A stretch of 64,000 nt of DNA from Prostheceraeus crozeri (GCA_907163375.1 CAJQUW010016139.1:30734-94733); one strand, 5' to 3'. Shown: positions 1 to 10,265, counted from the stretch's first letter. The notes: a model not told the origin generated them from the sequence alone. Made by a program: numbers and translations.

Positions 1-2
1 TT

Positions 3-1028
3 CCTATTGCCAGTCTGTTCTCAGATGTGTATCTAATATTGAATGACAAACAGATTGAAGGAGGGGATCGAGCATATCCATATGGAGCATATATACATAC
101 AATGACTCAATTTCAAAAGCAAGCTAAACAGTCACACTTGCAAGTTTCTGGGTGGTATGATGATCAGCAAGGGAAATTTGATGATGTCTCAAATACAGGG
201 TTGAAAAGACGAATGGATTTAACAGCGGATTCAAAGGAATTATACTTGAAAGGACCCGTCTATCTTGATTTCCTTCGTCAATCTAGATATCTGCTATCAC
301 AGGTTAAAATGCAAATAAAATTTATTCGTGCAAATCCTGAGTTCGCGTTAATGGCTTTTGGAGCTACAAACTATCAAGTCAACATAAGTAATGCCGTGCT
401 CAATGTAAGGCGAGTAACAATGAACCCGTCAGTCATCAACGAGCATGCGACAGGATTGAGGAAAAACAATGCAATATATCCAGTTAATCACAGTGTGTTG
501 ACAAACTTCACAATTGGTGCGGGATCATCCTCACATGCCTACCCAAATCTTTTTCCCACTGCAATGCCAAAGGCGGTGTATATCACATTTGTGGAAAATG
601 AGGCATTCATTGGTGCTTTTGAAAAGAATCCATTCAATTTCCAACACTTTAATGTTAGCAAACTAGCACTCTATCAGGATGGGAAATTTGTATCTTGCAA
701 AGCATATGAGCCTAATTTCAAAGATGGCAAATTCGCACGTGAATATGGTTCTATTTTCACCGCCCTCAACATGTTTAATACAGACGATTCAAATGGAATT
801 ACAATGGATATGTACAAGAATGGCTACTTCTTCATTATGTACAACCTCACAGCAGATGCAGATCTAGGTGGTGAAAGCGTAGGAGTTACAAAGCCTGGAA
901 ATCTACGACTGGAGGTATCATTTGAGTCACCTTTGAAGAAAACAATTACTTGTCTCATTTATGCTATCTATGATAGCAAAGTTGAGATAACAAGAATGAG
1001 AGACGTGACTGTCAGCTATCAGAGATGA
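3..1028 (+). CDS. Polinton-type major capsid protein, runs off the left edge
   Basis: Structural protein expected to form the shell of Polinton or adintovirus particles. The frame is open to the window edge; the codons before position 27 read in frame (PIASLFSDVYLILNDKQIEGG), so the true start lies outside. About 340 residues are visible, the C-terminal part of a family usually well over 400. The sequence resembles the widespread animal proteins annotated as F54H12.2-like, which are Polinton capsid homologues; I recognise this from family knowledge, without an alignment. The stop codon overlaps the start of the protease gene (ATGA, 1025-1028), a compact virus-like arrangement. The fragment looks whole as far as it is visible. 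Confidence 0.8.
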   Translation, partial: PIASLFSDVYLILNDKQIEGGDRAYPYGAYIHTMTQFQKQAKQSHLQVSGWYDDQQGKFDDVSNTGLKRRMDLTADSKELYLKGPVYLDFLRQSRYLLSQVKMQIKFIRANPEFALMAFGATNYQVNISNAVLNVRRVTMNPSVINEHATGLRKNNAIYPVNHSVLTNFTIGAGSSSHAYPNLFPTAMPKAVYITFVENEAFIGAFEKNPFNFQHFNVSKLALYQDGKFVSCKAYEPNFKDGKFAREYGSIFTALNMFNTDDSNGITMDMYKNGYFFIMYNLTADADLGGESVGVTKPGNLRLEVSFESPLKKTITCLIYAIYDSKVEITRMRDVTVSYQR

Positions 1029-1474
1029 GTAACTTAAGCAACATAGAAATCTTGAGGAAAATGAGGAAAGCTCATCCCTACTCCAAGACAATATTTCTCA
1101 ATGTCTTTTCTAGAGATAATTTACCTGATTCAATTCCTTTCTATCCTTGTTCACTTATCATCAATACGGATACCAACAATCTTCCCGGAAAACATTGGAT
1201 TGCTGTATACATCAATCGTTATAAAGTTGCCGAATATTTTGACTCTCTTAATCAACCTCGTTTACATGATAACGCATTATGGATGAACAGGTTTTCCTGG
1301 ACTGTTAGGAAAGTGACATCGTTCCCACTTCAAAGTAATACATCTCTAATGTGCGGTGGCTATGTACTCTATTTTGTCAACGAGAGACCATTGAAAAATA
1401 ACTGTAAAAGTGCTTTAGAACTATTTTCAAAAAACTGTGATAAAAATGATGTAATTCTTACTAAAATATGTTGA
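1025..1474 (+). CDS. adenain-like cysteine protease of the Polinton element
   Basis: Predicted maturation protease of the adenovirus/Ulp1 clan, 149 residues, a usual size for Polinton PRO proteins. The three expected blocks are visible in order: GKHWIAVYI with the catalytic His, YFDSLN with the acidic residue, and SLMCGGYVLYF with the catalytic Cys. It starts within the capsid stop codon, so the two genes are probably expressed together. An AATAAA polyadenylation signal lies just after the stop (1486-1491). The frame looks whole. Confidence 0.85.
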   Translation: MSNLSNIEILRKMRKAHPYSKTIFLNVFSRDNLPDSIPFYPCSLIINTDTNNLPGKHWIAVYINRYKVAEYFDSLNQPRLHDNALWMNRFSWTVRKVTSFPLQSNTSLMCGGYVLYFVNERPLKNNCKSALELFSKNCDKNDVILTKIC

Positions 1475-1556
1475 AACAGTTTTGAAATAAAGTTTTATGT
1501 TGTATCATTAACTTGCTCTCTTTTTCCAAAACAAGGGTTTATAAGGAAAACAAAAA

Positions 1557-1640
1557 ACATGCTCATATTTCATTATCTATTCACATATATACAAAAAAAA
1601 ACATGTTCACATTTCATTATCTATCCACATATATACAAAA
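1557..1640. repeat. short tandem repeat after the protease gene
   Basis: Two copies of an AT-rich unit of about 45 bp, containing CATTTCATTATCTAT and CACATATATACAAAA, lie end to end in the convergent space between the + strand capsid/protease pair and the - strand small ORFs. Confidence 0.6.
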
Positions 1641-1641
1641 T

Positions 1642-2211
1642 CTACAATTTGGTTTTCATGAAACATTTTTTCAAATCACATATGATGGGAGGCACATCAC
1701 TTATGTCTTTAATGCCGGTTATCACAATCTTTCCATTATGGAACACATGAACATGATATGGATGCCAGTTAGTCAATTGAGCAGCTGGAAATAACTCCAC
1801 TTCATAAGTTAGGTTATGTGATGATGTAACTTTACGGAAATCATAGTGATAGTGTAATTCACATAACACGGTCATTGTCTTCACTTTCCAATCAGATAAT
1901 GAATCACCAAGTAAATGTTCCAAAGTTAAGTGTAAATATGAGAGATCACCCTCCATGACCCTTCCAATACATTGGATTGTTCCATTTGGAAAGAATAGGA
2001 TAGTGAGAGATCTATCCTTCCTCTGAATCCTCCATGTTAACATTGAGGGTCTTCCAAGATGTAAGCTCGTTGTCGGCTTCAATTTGCGTTTTATCAGTAA
2101 CCATTGTTTTCGGTTGGGTATATTCCTCTCGATCTCTTGTAGATTGAGTTTTGACTTTGCTTTTGTAGTTAACATCCGATTTACAACTTCCAACCGTTTG
2201 ATGTCCTCCAT
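1642..2211 (-). CDS. TBP-like protein of the Polinton element
   Basis: A 189-residue ORF on the minus strand. Its C-terminal half has two blocks that resemble the duplicated saddle of TATA-binding protein. The first is LTILFFPNGTIQCIGRV, like the TBP strand pair with the GK-V-TGAK pattern. The second is YEVELFPAAQL followed by VHVFHNGKIVITGIKD, which fits the second TBP repeat (ELFPGL, then IF-SGK-V-TGAK). I infer a TBP-fold protein that might recruit host transcription machinery to the element's TATA promoters. It overlaps the next minus-strand ORF in another frame. The call is from motif resemblance only; a chance likeness in a fast-evolving virus protein is possible. Confidence 0.5.
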   Translation of the reverse strand: MEDIKRLEVVNRMLTTKAKSKLNLQEIERNIPNRKQWLLIKRKLKPTTSLHLGRPSMLTWRIQRKDRSLTILFFPNGTIQCIGRVMEGDLSYLHLTLEHLLGDSLSDWKVKTMTVLCELHYHYDFRKVTSSHNLTYEVELFPAAQLTNWHPYHVHVFHNGKIVITGIKDISDVPPIICDLKKCFMKTKL

Positions 2212-2434
2212 CTTTAATGAATGACGTTATCTGTGGTAGTATCTCCCTTGTAAAGGTTTCCCATGTGACGTCACTGAAACGAAAAAATCGATATTCAACA
2301 TCTTCACGTTTTGGTGAACAGACGTATAGTTTGACTGATGAATCACACTTTATCCATACCTTGTCATCGAGAGGAATCTTGATCCGAGTCTTATGGTTGT
2401 CAATGAGATCCGCAAAGTCTTTCAGTGAAGGCAA
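2012..2434 (-). CDS. small acidic-tailed protein of unknown function, Polinton accessory ORF
   Basis: A 140-residue ORF of unrecognised family that overlaps the TBP-like ORF by about 200 bases in a different frame. The N-terminal half is hydrophobic and aromatic (VKLYVCSPK, YRFFRFSDVTWETF) and could fold. The C-terminal half is rich in Lys, Gln, Thr and acidic residues and is probably disordered. The position, upstream of the TBP-like ORF on the same strand, suggests a shared transcript. It may be an overlapping gene or a frame of limited meaning. Confidence 0.4.
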   Translation of the reverse strand: MPSLKDFADLIDNHKTRIKIPLDDKVWIKCDSSVKLYVCSPKREDVEYRFFRFSDVTWETFTREILPQITSFIKDGGHQTVGSCKSDVNYKSKVKTQSTRDREEYTQPKTMVTDKTQIEADNELTSWKTLNVNMEDSEEG

Positions 2435-2633
2435 TGAGTCAATACTAATGCAAACGCCACGATGTTTTCGATCACTATTTGCTATTGAATGACGAAATGC
2501 TACTCTTTAGAATTTGTTATGTGAACGTTTTGAACGTCACTAAGTTTCCATGTTCTAATGTAATGAGGCATGTTCCGAAAGCTATGTTTCAAATTTAGGT
2601 TTAATGTTTGTCTAAAGTTTGTTATTTTATTAG

Positions 2634-2803
2634 CTCAACATATCGGAATGATGTTGAGTACAAATTCTTCACATATTCATTCACATTAGGACTACCTATT
2701 TATTAGTAATCATTTCTACATATCGGAAAGATGTAGAAATTTCAATTTTAGTAAGACTACTTATGTATTAGTAAGTGTTGCTACATGTCGGAAGATGCAG
2801 CAA
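2634..2803 (-). repeat. three tandem hairpins with a shared loop, 3' of the polymerase region
   Basis: Three stem-loops lie at 2634-2658, 2712-2740 and 2778-2803. The arms are CTCAACAT/ATGTTGAG, ATTTCTACAT/ATGTAGAAAT and TTGCTACAT/ATGCAGCAA, and the 8-9-base loops all contain TCGGAA. The outer stem bases differ between copies but remain paired. In the third, the one odd pair is A-C on + but a G-U wobble in minus-strand RNA, favouring a role in the minus transcript, that is the 3' untranslated region of the polymerase gene. Linkers between them also repeat (GACTAC, TATTAGTAA). Confidence 0.75.
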
Positions 2804-2850
2804 TCGCAAGATCTATTACAAGTGGAATATTATATTGTTTTTATTTAGAC

Positions 2851-5800
2851 TTATTCTACGTCACCTGTGACAGGAAGGCATCTCCTTCTCTTCGAAGGTG
2901 GGGGAAGACCTAGGCTATAGTGTCCATATGGTAATGATAAATTTTTATCCAGCCAACAGCGCTTATCCTCCCAAAGTGAAAGACCTCGCTTCCTAAATGA
3001 TTTTGTGCTAACTATGTGATTTTTTGAATTTATAATTGTCATATCTTCAGTTGTATCATTCTCACTATAATAGACACTCCTATAGTCATCATGTTTCAAT
3101 TTTTTAACTGCTGCTCTCTGAATTCCTGTTGCACGTTTGATGCTATGATTCGTAGAGTCTAGATATTTCATGGAATACATTTTCGGTTTTAGTAGGATCA
3201 TTTCCTCAAGCAACTTTCCAGCACACTCATCCTTAAAACAACCTAATCTAGCTTTGTTTGTAGTTGAGTATAGTCGGTGATGACTGTCATAGTTTGAAGA
3301 GTCAAACTTTTCACCGAAGTATAGAAGTATATCTTCCAGACGGACAGATGGTGATGTGTATAAACATAGGAAGAAACTGTCGGTATCACCTCCACAAAGC
3401 CGCGTTCTATTTATCAGTGGACATCCTTTTAGATCATTGTAATATAATTGATACATTTCCAACTTACTATAGTCAAGTACTGCTTGACTAACATATATTA
3501 ATTTATTTAAAACTATTGAAGGTTTGTACATTTCCATACCAACCAGATCTTCATCAAATATTTTGTGTTGAACATAGAGAGGATGATTTGACAATTTCAG
3601 TAGTTGTTTCTCATTGTTGACTAGTTTAAATTTTTTCCTTCTCCTTACATTTTCCATTGTTTTACCATATAAAGAATTATTTTTCAATTTGTAGAATGAC
3701 TTTTCGAAGTCAGTGTTTGATCGAGCCCTCTTTTGAGAGTTCATATCAATGTATGTTTTTAACCAAGGCTTTTGTGTGAATTTTATGCCACTATGAATCT
3801 TCTTGATTCTCATGCCCATGGTCAAGTAAAATTTTAAAATTGAATAGTGGACTACATAATTTTCCTTATCAAATTGATGAAGCAGAAGTTTCTTGATAGA
3901 AGAAAAATGTGTATTTGGTCTTACTTTTTCATATAGATTTTTCATATAGTATGAAAACATTCTCTTTTCAATCATCTGCATTTCTGGAGCTAATGGGAAA
4001 TCGGCAGTGTCATCATGAATGGCTGCAGGATACTCTAAATCTAAATCAAAAATCTAGCCGATTTCACCATCATCATCTATATTTTGAACATTTTCTTCAT
4101 TTAAAAAATTATCTAATTCACTTTCATTCAACCATTTGAAATTTGAGTGGGGTAGATTTCTACTGAGTGAAGAACCATAAAGGTTATTAACATCTAAGTA
4201 GGTCAAATGTCGACTTTCATGTGTATTATTTCCTAATTCTTCAATGCGTGCACGCGCTCGGTGAATGTTGGTGAAAGTCATACCCCCTCTAATTCCTCGT
4301 TCAAATAGATTGTACATATTTTCATCTTGTATGTAGTGTGGGGGATCATTGGAAGAGAAATTTAGTGCTGAGGTAAAGCTAAGATGTGGGAGACTGACAA
4401 AATGTACTGGGTCGACTTCATCCTCACGTTGACTCAATGCTCTAAACACTTCAAATATGTCTGCCAACAATAAAACATCTAACTTCAGATATGCCAGCAT
4501 GTAATCACCAAATGTGCTACAATTAAATTCAATCCACGCCTTGTTAGCGTGTTCATATTCACTATCGGAACAGTGCTCACGAGTAAGATCATTATAGAAT
4601 TCAAATTGTGGTGGTAGACAGTCTTCCGTCAACGTGTTTAAGTTTTTGAAGTATGAATATGGAAACACTCCCTTCTGATATAAAACATTATCACTTAATT
4701 GTGGAAATTCTACCCTTAATGTCTCTACATGCTCATACGTTTGCAAACCCTTGGCTAATTCACTCAAGGATGCACTTAGAAATTGATATGAGTCTAAGAA
4801 TTTTAGTTTAAAGTATACTGTCTTCCCTTTGTATTCATTTACAGGGACACTGGCGGATAAAGTTATATATTTTTCAGCAGTTGCTGCTACAACATCTAAT
4901 TTCCAAGACTTCATTCTTCCAATCGCTTTATAGCAAACGATGTGGCTATCATAATTTTTAAAATTGTGGAAAAATATGGGGAGCTCCCGTCTGTTAAGTC
5001 TTAACCGGAGATTGCATTTCCTACATAATGTTTGCCTATATCGTCCGGTGATATGATCATGATCACGAACTTTTATGACTTCATCGCTGAATTTTGATTT
5101 ACATTTGTTGCAACATTCTGCATTCTCGTGGCGTGCTTTTTCATCCGCTGACAGTGACATTGGCTGCCTAGTTGTTGCACATTGGTTGTCATATAAGTCT
5201 TGGGCTACAGTTTCTAAGTGGTGCAAGAAACTAATAATGCAATTTTCTCCCTCAAAGAGGTAATACTTGTTTTCAAATTTTGATTGAAGGGCATTATGCC
5301 AGACATGATAAGCTCCAATGGCCACAGGTTTATGTATTTTATTATCAATGTAGCACTCTATATCTGCATAAATTACTAAAGGAGGACTTAGTTGATATTC
5401 CATGCTACTTGTTAGTACTTTTAGATCCGATGGCATTTTTTCTATTTGTGCTTTTCCTCGAATACAAAACTGGAAGTGTCGTTCTAGTGTTGTTTTATAT
5501 GTGAATGACTGAGTGCATCTTTCGCAGAAGTATTTATGTCTTTTAAAGTTCTCCTATACAATCTTGACAGCTTTGGAATTCCACAATAGTGTGCTGCTCC
5601 ATTGTTTAGAATTAGCAAAATATTAACCGTTTGCCTACCAGTAAAGTTACTATTGTAACGAACACCTTTGAGTCCATTTTCATAAAAGTGAATGTTAATT
5701 TTAATATCATTATTTTTCTCAAATTTTGGAATATCTTTGATTGATACTGGTGTGGAAATGCCTTCCATATTTAGCTCAGATGTCCACTCACTATATGATT

Positions 5801-6707
5801 TTACTTCATTCCTTGAATAAGGTACTTCATTATAATGCAATATTGATAAAACTGCATATAGGAAACAATCATTTGCATTTGAATTAACATTAATGACAGC
5901 TTCAGAGTTTCTTAACTTCTTTGGTAGAGGAAATGATTGTCCACCTGACAGTATTGGACTTGTTATTACATTGAACTCTATATTTTGTACATCATCTATA
6001 ATCCAATTGCTACCCTTTTTTGTGAAGGCTTCAATATGATTTATTAGACTATTTAGATGATCCTGAAACCAAGCATCATAGTCATAAATATAGTTTGAGG
6101 ATGATGAGGTAAAGTGTGCGAGAAAAGTTTCTTCTTCTTGAGGATTAGAACGGACATAACGAATTTGTGCAATCAGACGACCGCGCAATTGATAGCTCCT
6201 TAGTAAGTCAGACACTAAATTCCCTAACATGGAACGCATGCTTTCTAAGACTGGTGTTATGTCCACAGTAGGTGTTGTTGGCGTGATATCATACACACGT
6301 GCATGGCCATTGAGTGCGCTTTCACTGAGACTAACAGTTCCATAGTTATTATGCATATTCATCTCACTATTTGTGTTATGTACATTCATATGCTGTCGAA
6401 ATCTACTTATAGAGTTATACGTTTTGCCACACCGAGAGCAGTATTGCATAAAGTTTTGTATGTTAGTTGAAGCGCTGGTTGTTGGCTTAGAAGTAGATCT
6501 ATTTTGATTATTTGAATTTGACTCTGTTATGCTATCATTCGGTTTATTATTGCATACAAGTTTATGTCTCTTAAGATTATCCATCCTATTCGTCTTATAT
6601 GGACACTTGCTACATTGATACGTTTTTCCTAACTTACAAAATTTTTCATGTCGTTGCAAATTGCCTATGAGAGTGAACACTTTTCCACACTTGGTACAGA
6701 CAACCAT
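2851..6707 (-). pseudogene. Polinton protein-primed DNA polymerase B region (interrupted)
   Basis: Replicative polymerase of the element. Reading 5' to 3' on the minus strand, the parts are: three C2H2 zinc fingers at the N-terminus (CTKCGKVF, CSKCPYKT, CSRCGKTY with following His residues); an OTU-like block common ahead of Polinton polymerases (CFLYAVLSILHYNE, then AAHYCGIPKLSRL); a zinc/HNH-like insertion (VRDHDHITGRYR with flanking CxxC pairs); exonuclease motifs YADIEC, NFKNYDSH and YLKLD; polymerase motif A YLDVNNLYGSSL; motif B NNSLYGKTMEN; and motif C GGDTDSF. All main catalytic motifs are visible. The region is carried in more than one open frame, with about two interruptions, so this copy is probably broken unless some are introns. 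Confidence 0.8.
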
Positions 6708-6737
6708 GATTATTGATGAGGATTGAAATTAGCAAGC

Positions 6738-6768
6738 CCTTATATACATCTACCATCTAATGACGTCA
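6738..6768 (-). promoter_or_regulatory. TATA box and CRE-like site of the polymerase gene
   Basis: On the minus strand GTATATAAGG lies about 35 bases before the polymerase ATG (6707). Upstream of it is the perfect palindrome TGACGTCA (6761-6768), the ATF/CREB consensus. The close spacing implies a very short 5' untranslated region. Confidence 0.65.
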
Positions 6769-6874
6769 GCGTCATCACCAGCCAATACCATATGTTCCGA
6801 TCTGTTGTAAAGAGAAAACACATACAATTTTAACAATTATTTTTTTTCAAAATAGAAGAAAATAGAAGTCAAAG

Positions 6875-8915
6875 TTACAGTCTAACGCATTTGACAATAC
6901 CACTATGATATAGTTTTAGGTGACTGCAGCTGTCACTACAGCCACCCAAATCGTCCATCCTCGTAAGGCGCACTTTTCTGATCCCATTTTGGGAACAGTC
7001 GAGGTGGACAAGTGTCTCTTTATGGTGCTGTTGACTGGTGGTTACTTGGGAGGCCAACAGGAGGTTTGATTGAGTAATATTTCTTAGAGACTCAATCAAA
7101 CCTCTATTGTCCTCCTTCAACTTCACCTCGCGGGCCTCAACCTCCTTCAGGCGCTCTTGGCAACGACGGAGTTGTATCTCAACGTCTTCTTCTACTGTCG
7201 CGTCGAGATCGACATTATACTGTCGAACAGGGAGAGCAGCTGGAGGTGCGGGCGCAGCAGCGTGAGGGGAAGGATCTGCGGCTGGGATCGGAGAGGAAGG
7301 AGCTGCGGCTGGGATCGGAGAGGAAGGAGCTGCGGCTGGGATCGAAGAGGAAGGACGCAGTGGAGATAACGGAGCCAGTGTCATCATGGGCGATAAAGGA
7401 AGGCGCACACTCCAGCTCGGAGAAGCCCGGATGTGGCTGAACGAGACCTCCTCCTGAGATGCACACATCGCGGAGTCCTGTAATCGAAAGAAACAATTGT
7501 TTATCATCTATTTAGCATTTTACCATTGATGACATACAAAAGTGAATTTCTCTTACCTCCGGCTGGATTGTGACCTTCTGACCGGTTCCAACCTCTGTCT
7601 CACGGGGCAACGAGTCATTCTAAAAGATAAATCAATCTATTACAAACAAAAAACATATTTTAATAGAAAATTCTGTACTCATGCAGGAGACCAACTTTGA
7701 TACTTACATTTGTAACAGGATCATCATCCTCATCGGAAGAAGATGTCGGGGAAGAAGTCGCTGACGACGTTTCCTCATCAGATGAAGTCGCTGACGAGGT
7801 TTCATCGTCCTCTGATGAGGACTCCCGAATAGGATACGGCTTTTCCTCATAATCTTCCACCGATGTACTGGTCGCTGGCGTCGAAAGGAAACTTCGATGC
7901 TTCCTGAGGGACAGCGATCGCACAACCTGCAGAGAAAAATAATATAACATGCTCGCAACTCATTGAGAAGCATACATGTTCTTGGAAATACTTCATGCAT
8001 TGAGAAATATTATTGATAAATAACTAAACAATGACACTTACGGGACTGGGAAGACACTTCTTCTCCGGTGTAGGCAAACGGGGTATACTGTTCACACCTG
8101 TAAACAGCTGAAGAAAAGAACATATTCAATTTCACATAAAGAGCTAATGAATAACTTTAACACTTACATTTCTCAAGCATTCAGCCGCTTTCTCCTCTTC
8201 AAAACTGACACAAGTCTGTTGAGGCAACTCACTCTGAAATGTTGTGACAATGTTGAAATACTTTTTAAATGGTAGAATAATTAATGGAGTAAATGTATTC
8301 TCACATTTTTAGTGATGATCTTTTTTTGAATTAAGACCTTGGTCTTCTTAGGAGGAGGCATCTCATCATTATCCTGAAATATTTAAATGATATATGTTTT
8401 TATGCATAATGAACCCATAATTAATGTATTCGGTTTTAAGAAGCTATCCTTTGAAGGTATTATGTATGATTGGCAGAACTCACCTCAATATCACTTAAGG
8501 TGTCATCGATGAACTGTCGTGACTTGGGGGCTTTCTTTGGGACTCGGGACTTGACGGGTTTCTTTATTGCGGTAGGCTCCTCCACCTGTGAAAGGACACC
8601 TTCCATCGGCCTCTCCTTGTTGAATAATCGCTCCAACCTCCTCTTTTCAACCTTTGAGGTGAGGTTGATGCCCTTCCTCCCATTTTGCTGAGCACATGGC
8701 GTGTGCTTTTCAATGAATGCCTTAGAGGCTTCGGTATTTACCTTTTCATTGCTCCGTTTGTATGATTTGCAAGTTAGGCAATAAAGATATGTGCATTCAC
8801 TTTTGAAGATACAGTTCTTGTGACCGCTCTTATTGGCATGTCGAACGGGTATTTGGCATGTTTCACAGAAGTGAAAAATTAGCCGCTGTCGTGCAAGACT
8901 CTCTTGTCGGACCAT
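6875..8915 (-). CDS. seven-coding-exon gene, nuclear-looking zinc/coiled-coil protein of unknown function
   Basis: Hand-built model of 505 residues: exons 8484-8915, 8305-8373, 8168-8233, 8042-8107, 7708-7926, 7557-7619 and 6875-7477. Every junction has GT/AG with good consensus (for example GAG|GTGAGT, AAT|GTAAGT), and every intron is phase 0 and roughly 80-220 bp. Residues 1-70 carry a Cys/His-rich cluster (FCETC, then HANKSGHKNC, ECTYLYCLTC) that may bind zinc. The middle is basic, then acidic and Ser-rich (SSSDEDDDP). The last exon has a Pro/Ala repeat (SSPIPAA three times) and a coiled coil near residues 400-440 (VEIQLRRCQERLKEVEAREV). No family recognised. It lies between the Polinton polymerase and the telomere-type repeats and could be an accessory gene of the element or a host gene. 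Confidence 0.7.
7262..7355. repeat. 27-bp coding minisatellite in the last exon
   Basis: About three copies of a unit around GAGCTGCGGCTGGGATCGGA encode, on the minus strand, repeats of SSPIPAAAP. The unit length is a multiple of three, so copy number can change without breaking the frame. Confidence 0.7.
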
Positions 8916-8916
8916 C

Positions 8917-9008
8917 TCTATAGAAGAAAAAAATTTTATTATAATTTTATCTCTTATTAAATGAAAACTCATTTATATATCATCAACAAAACTTTATGAA
9001 GTACTACC
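8917..9008 (-). other. probable intron in the 5' untranslated region of the seven-exon gene
   Basis: On the minus strand a donor CAAG|GTAGTA (exon ending at 9008) and an acceptor after a T-rich tract, TTCTATAG|AG (exon resuming at 8917), flank about 90 bases. The acceptor is only two bases before the ATG at 8915, which supports that start codon rather than the in-frame ATG further upstream at 8972. Confidence 0.5.
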
Positions 9009-10086
9009 TTGATATTGAATAAATCTTAGAAAGAATTGAAATCTGAAGTTGAAATTGAAACCGAAAGTCGAAACTTTAATTTTCATTCGAAAACGGTTTG
9101 CTCATAAAAAGAGTTGAAATTTACAAGTAGCTGTCTTGAAATTATTTAATTTCGAAATTAATTTAATGAAATGAAAGTGAAATTTCGAAAATTTCAACCA
9201 ATCTTCAATTTGTTTAATTAAACAAGCTTGAATTTTATACATCTGTTAGCAGATGACAGACTGAATATTTAAAATGGATGAAGGCTTTATTTAGGTATCT
9301 TTTTATTTATTTACAAACTGTGAAAATCTTGTTGATTCAAATACACTTACATTTAAACTGATATATTCATGTCTCTCGCTCAGTGACTTAATATAGGATG
9401 AAAAATTAAAAAAAACATGGTTAATAATATAACATAAAGTGTTCCTATCCTAAAAACCCAAGCTTCTATATTTAAAGCTATTTGGTTATAAAAACTTAAT
9501 AATGTTCCTACTCCCGAATATCCTATAAAGTAGCGCAACATGACAATGAAACTCACTTCAGAATTGTAATAAGAACCGGAGAACGGAGGAACGAAGAACG
9601 ACGTCTGTTATGGACACTAAATAATTTGAAAATGAGTGAAAATTCGTTGTGTGCAACTTCTTTATATATGAAATTGACAAAGCAACTATGAACAAAGACC
9701 TTATGACATCACATCCTGGAATTGGTACGGTTAAACAAAATTGATAACTCAAACAAGAATTGGAACAGCTGGTTTATTTTTAACCTTAGAAATGGAAGTG
9801 CCATCATATGTGTTGAAAGATTTCTACATGTAAACAGTAGAGTGAATTCAATGTAATATGAACTGATGGACTGATGTATTATTTGATATACATGTTATTA
9901 TTAATAGTCATATAATGATTCATATTTGAAGATATAAAACGTGTGGTTTGAATAGAACATTAAAATTTGAATTAAGCGCTAAATTTCGAAAATTCAAATT
10001 TCGCGCCAAAATTCGAATAATCAAATTTAAAGATTTTTTCGAAAATTTGAATTTCGCGCCAAAATTCAAATAATCAAATTAAAATA
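9009..10086. other. AT-rich non-coding stretch with TTTCGAAA / TTCGCGCC motifs
   Basis: No gene recognised. The stretch is rich in repeated TTTCGAAAATT words, and near 9985-10080 it has two copies of AATTTCGCGCCAAAATTC immediately left of the telomere-type array. Confidence 0.5.
9660..9670 (-). promoter_or_regulatory. candidate TATA box for the seven-exon gene
   Basis: CATATATAAAG on the minus strand lies about 650 bases upstream of the proposed 5' untranslated exon end. It is the best TATA match in the interval, but the transcription start is unproven. Confidence 0.35.
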
Positions 10087-10088
10087 CT

Positions 10089-10265
10089 AGGTTAGGGTTA
10101 GGGTTAAGGTTAGGGTTAGGGTTAGGGTTAGGGTTAGGGTTAGGGTTAGGGTTAGGGTTAGGGTTAGGGTTAGGGTTAGGGTTAGGGTTAGGGTTAGGGT
10201 TAGGGTTAGGGTTAGGGTTAGGGTTAGGGTTAGGGTTAGGGTTAAGGTTAGGGTTAGGGTTAGGG
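10089..10265 (+). repeat. interstitial telomere-type array (TTAGGG)n
   Basis: About 29 consecutive TTAGGG units with only two variant TTAAGG units, reading TTAGGG on the + strand. The matching strand gives an 84-residue NPNPNP frame, which I do not regard as a gene. The low divergence suggests a recent array or recent insertion of telomere repeats. Confidence 0.95.

Larger units (their letters stand above)
1..6747. mobile_element. Polinton/Maverick (adintovirus-like) element, partial in window
   Basis: Virus-like DNA element recognised by its gene set: a double-jelly-roll-type major capsid protein, an adenain-like cysteine protease and a protein-primed family B DNA polymerase. Additional small ORFs include one that looks TBP-like. 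The integrase, packaging ATPase and minor capsid genes expected for the family are not seen and would lie left of the window. The capsid and protease frames look whole where visible. The polymerase region is interrupted about twice, so the copy is at least partly broken. Long open frames suggest a fairly young insertion. No terminal inverted repeat was identified. The right limit is set here at the polymerase promoter, but the gene block to 12.2 kb might also belong to it. Confidence 0.85.
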
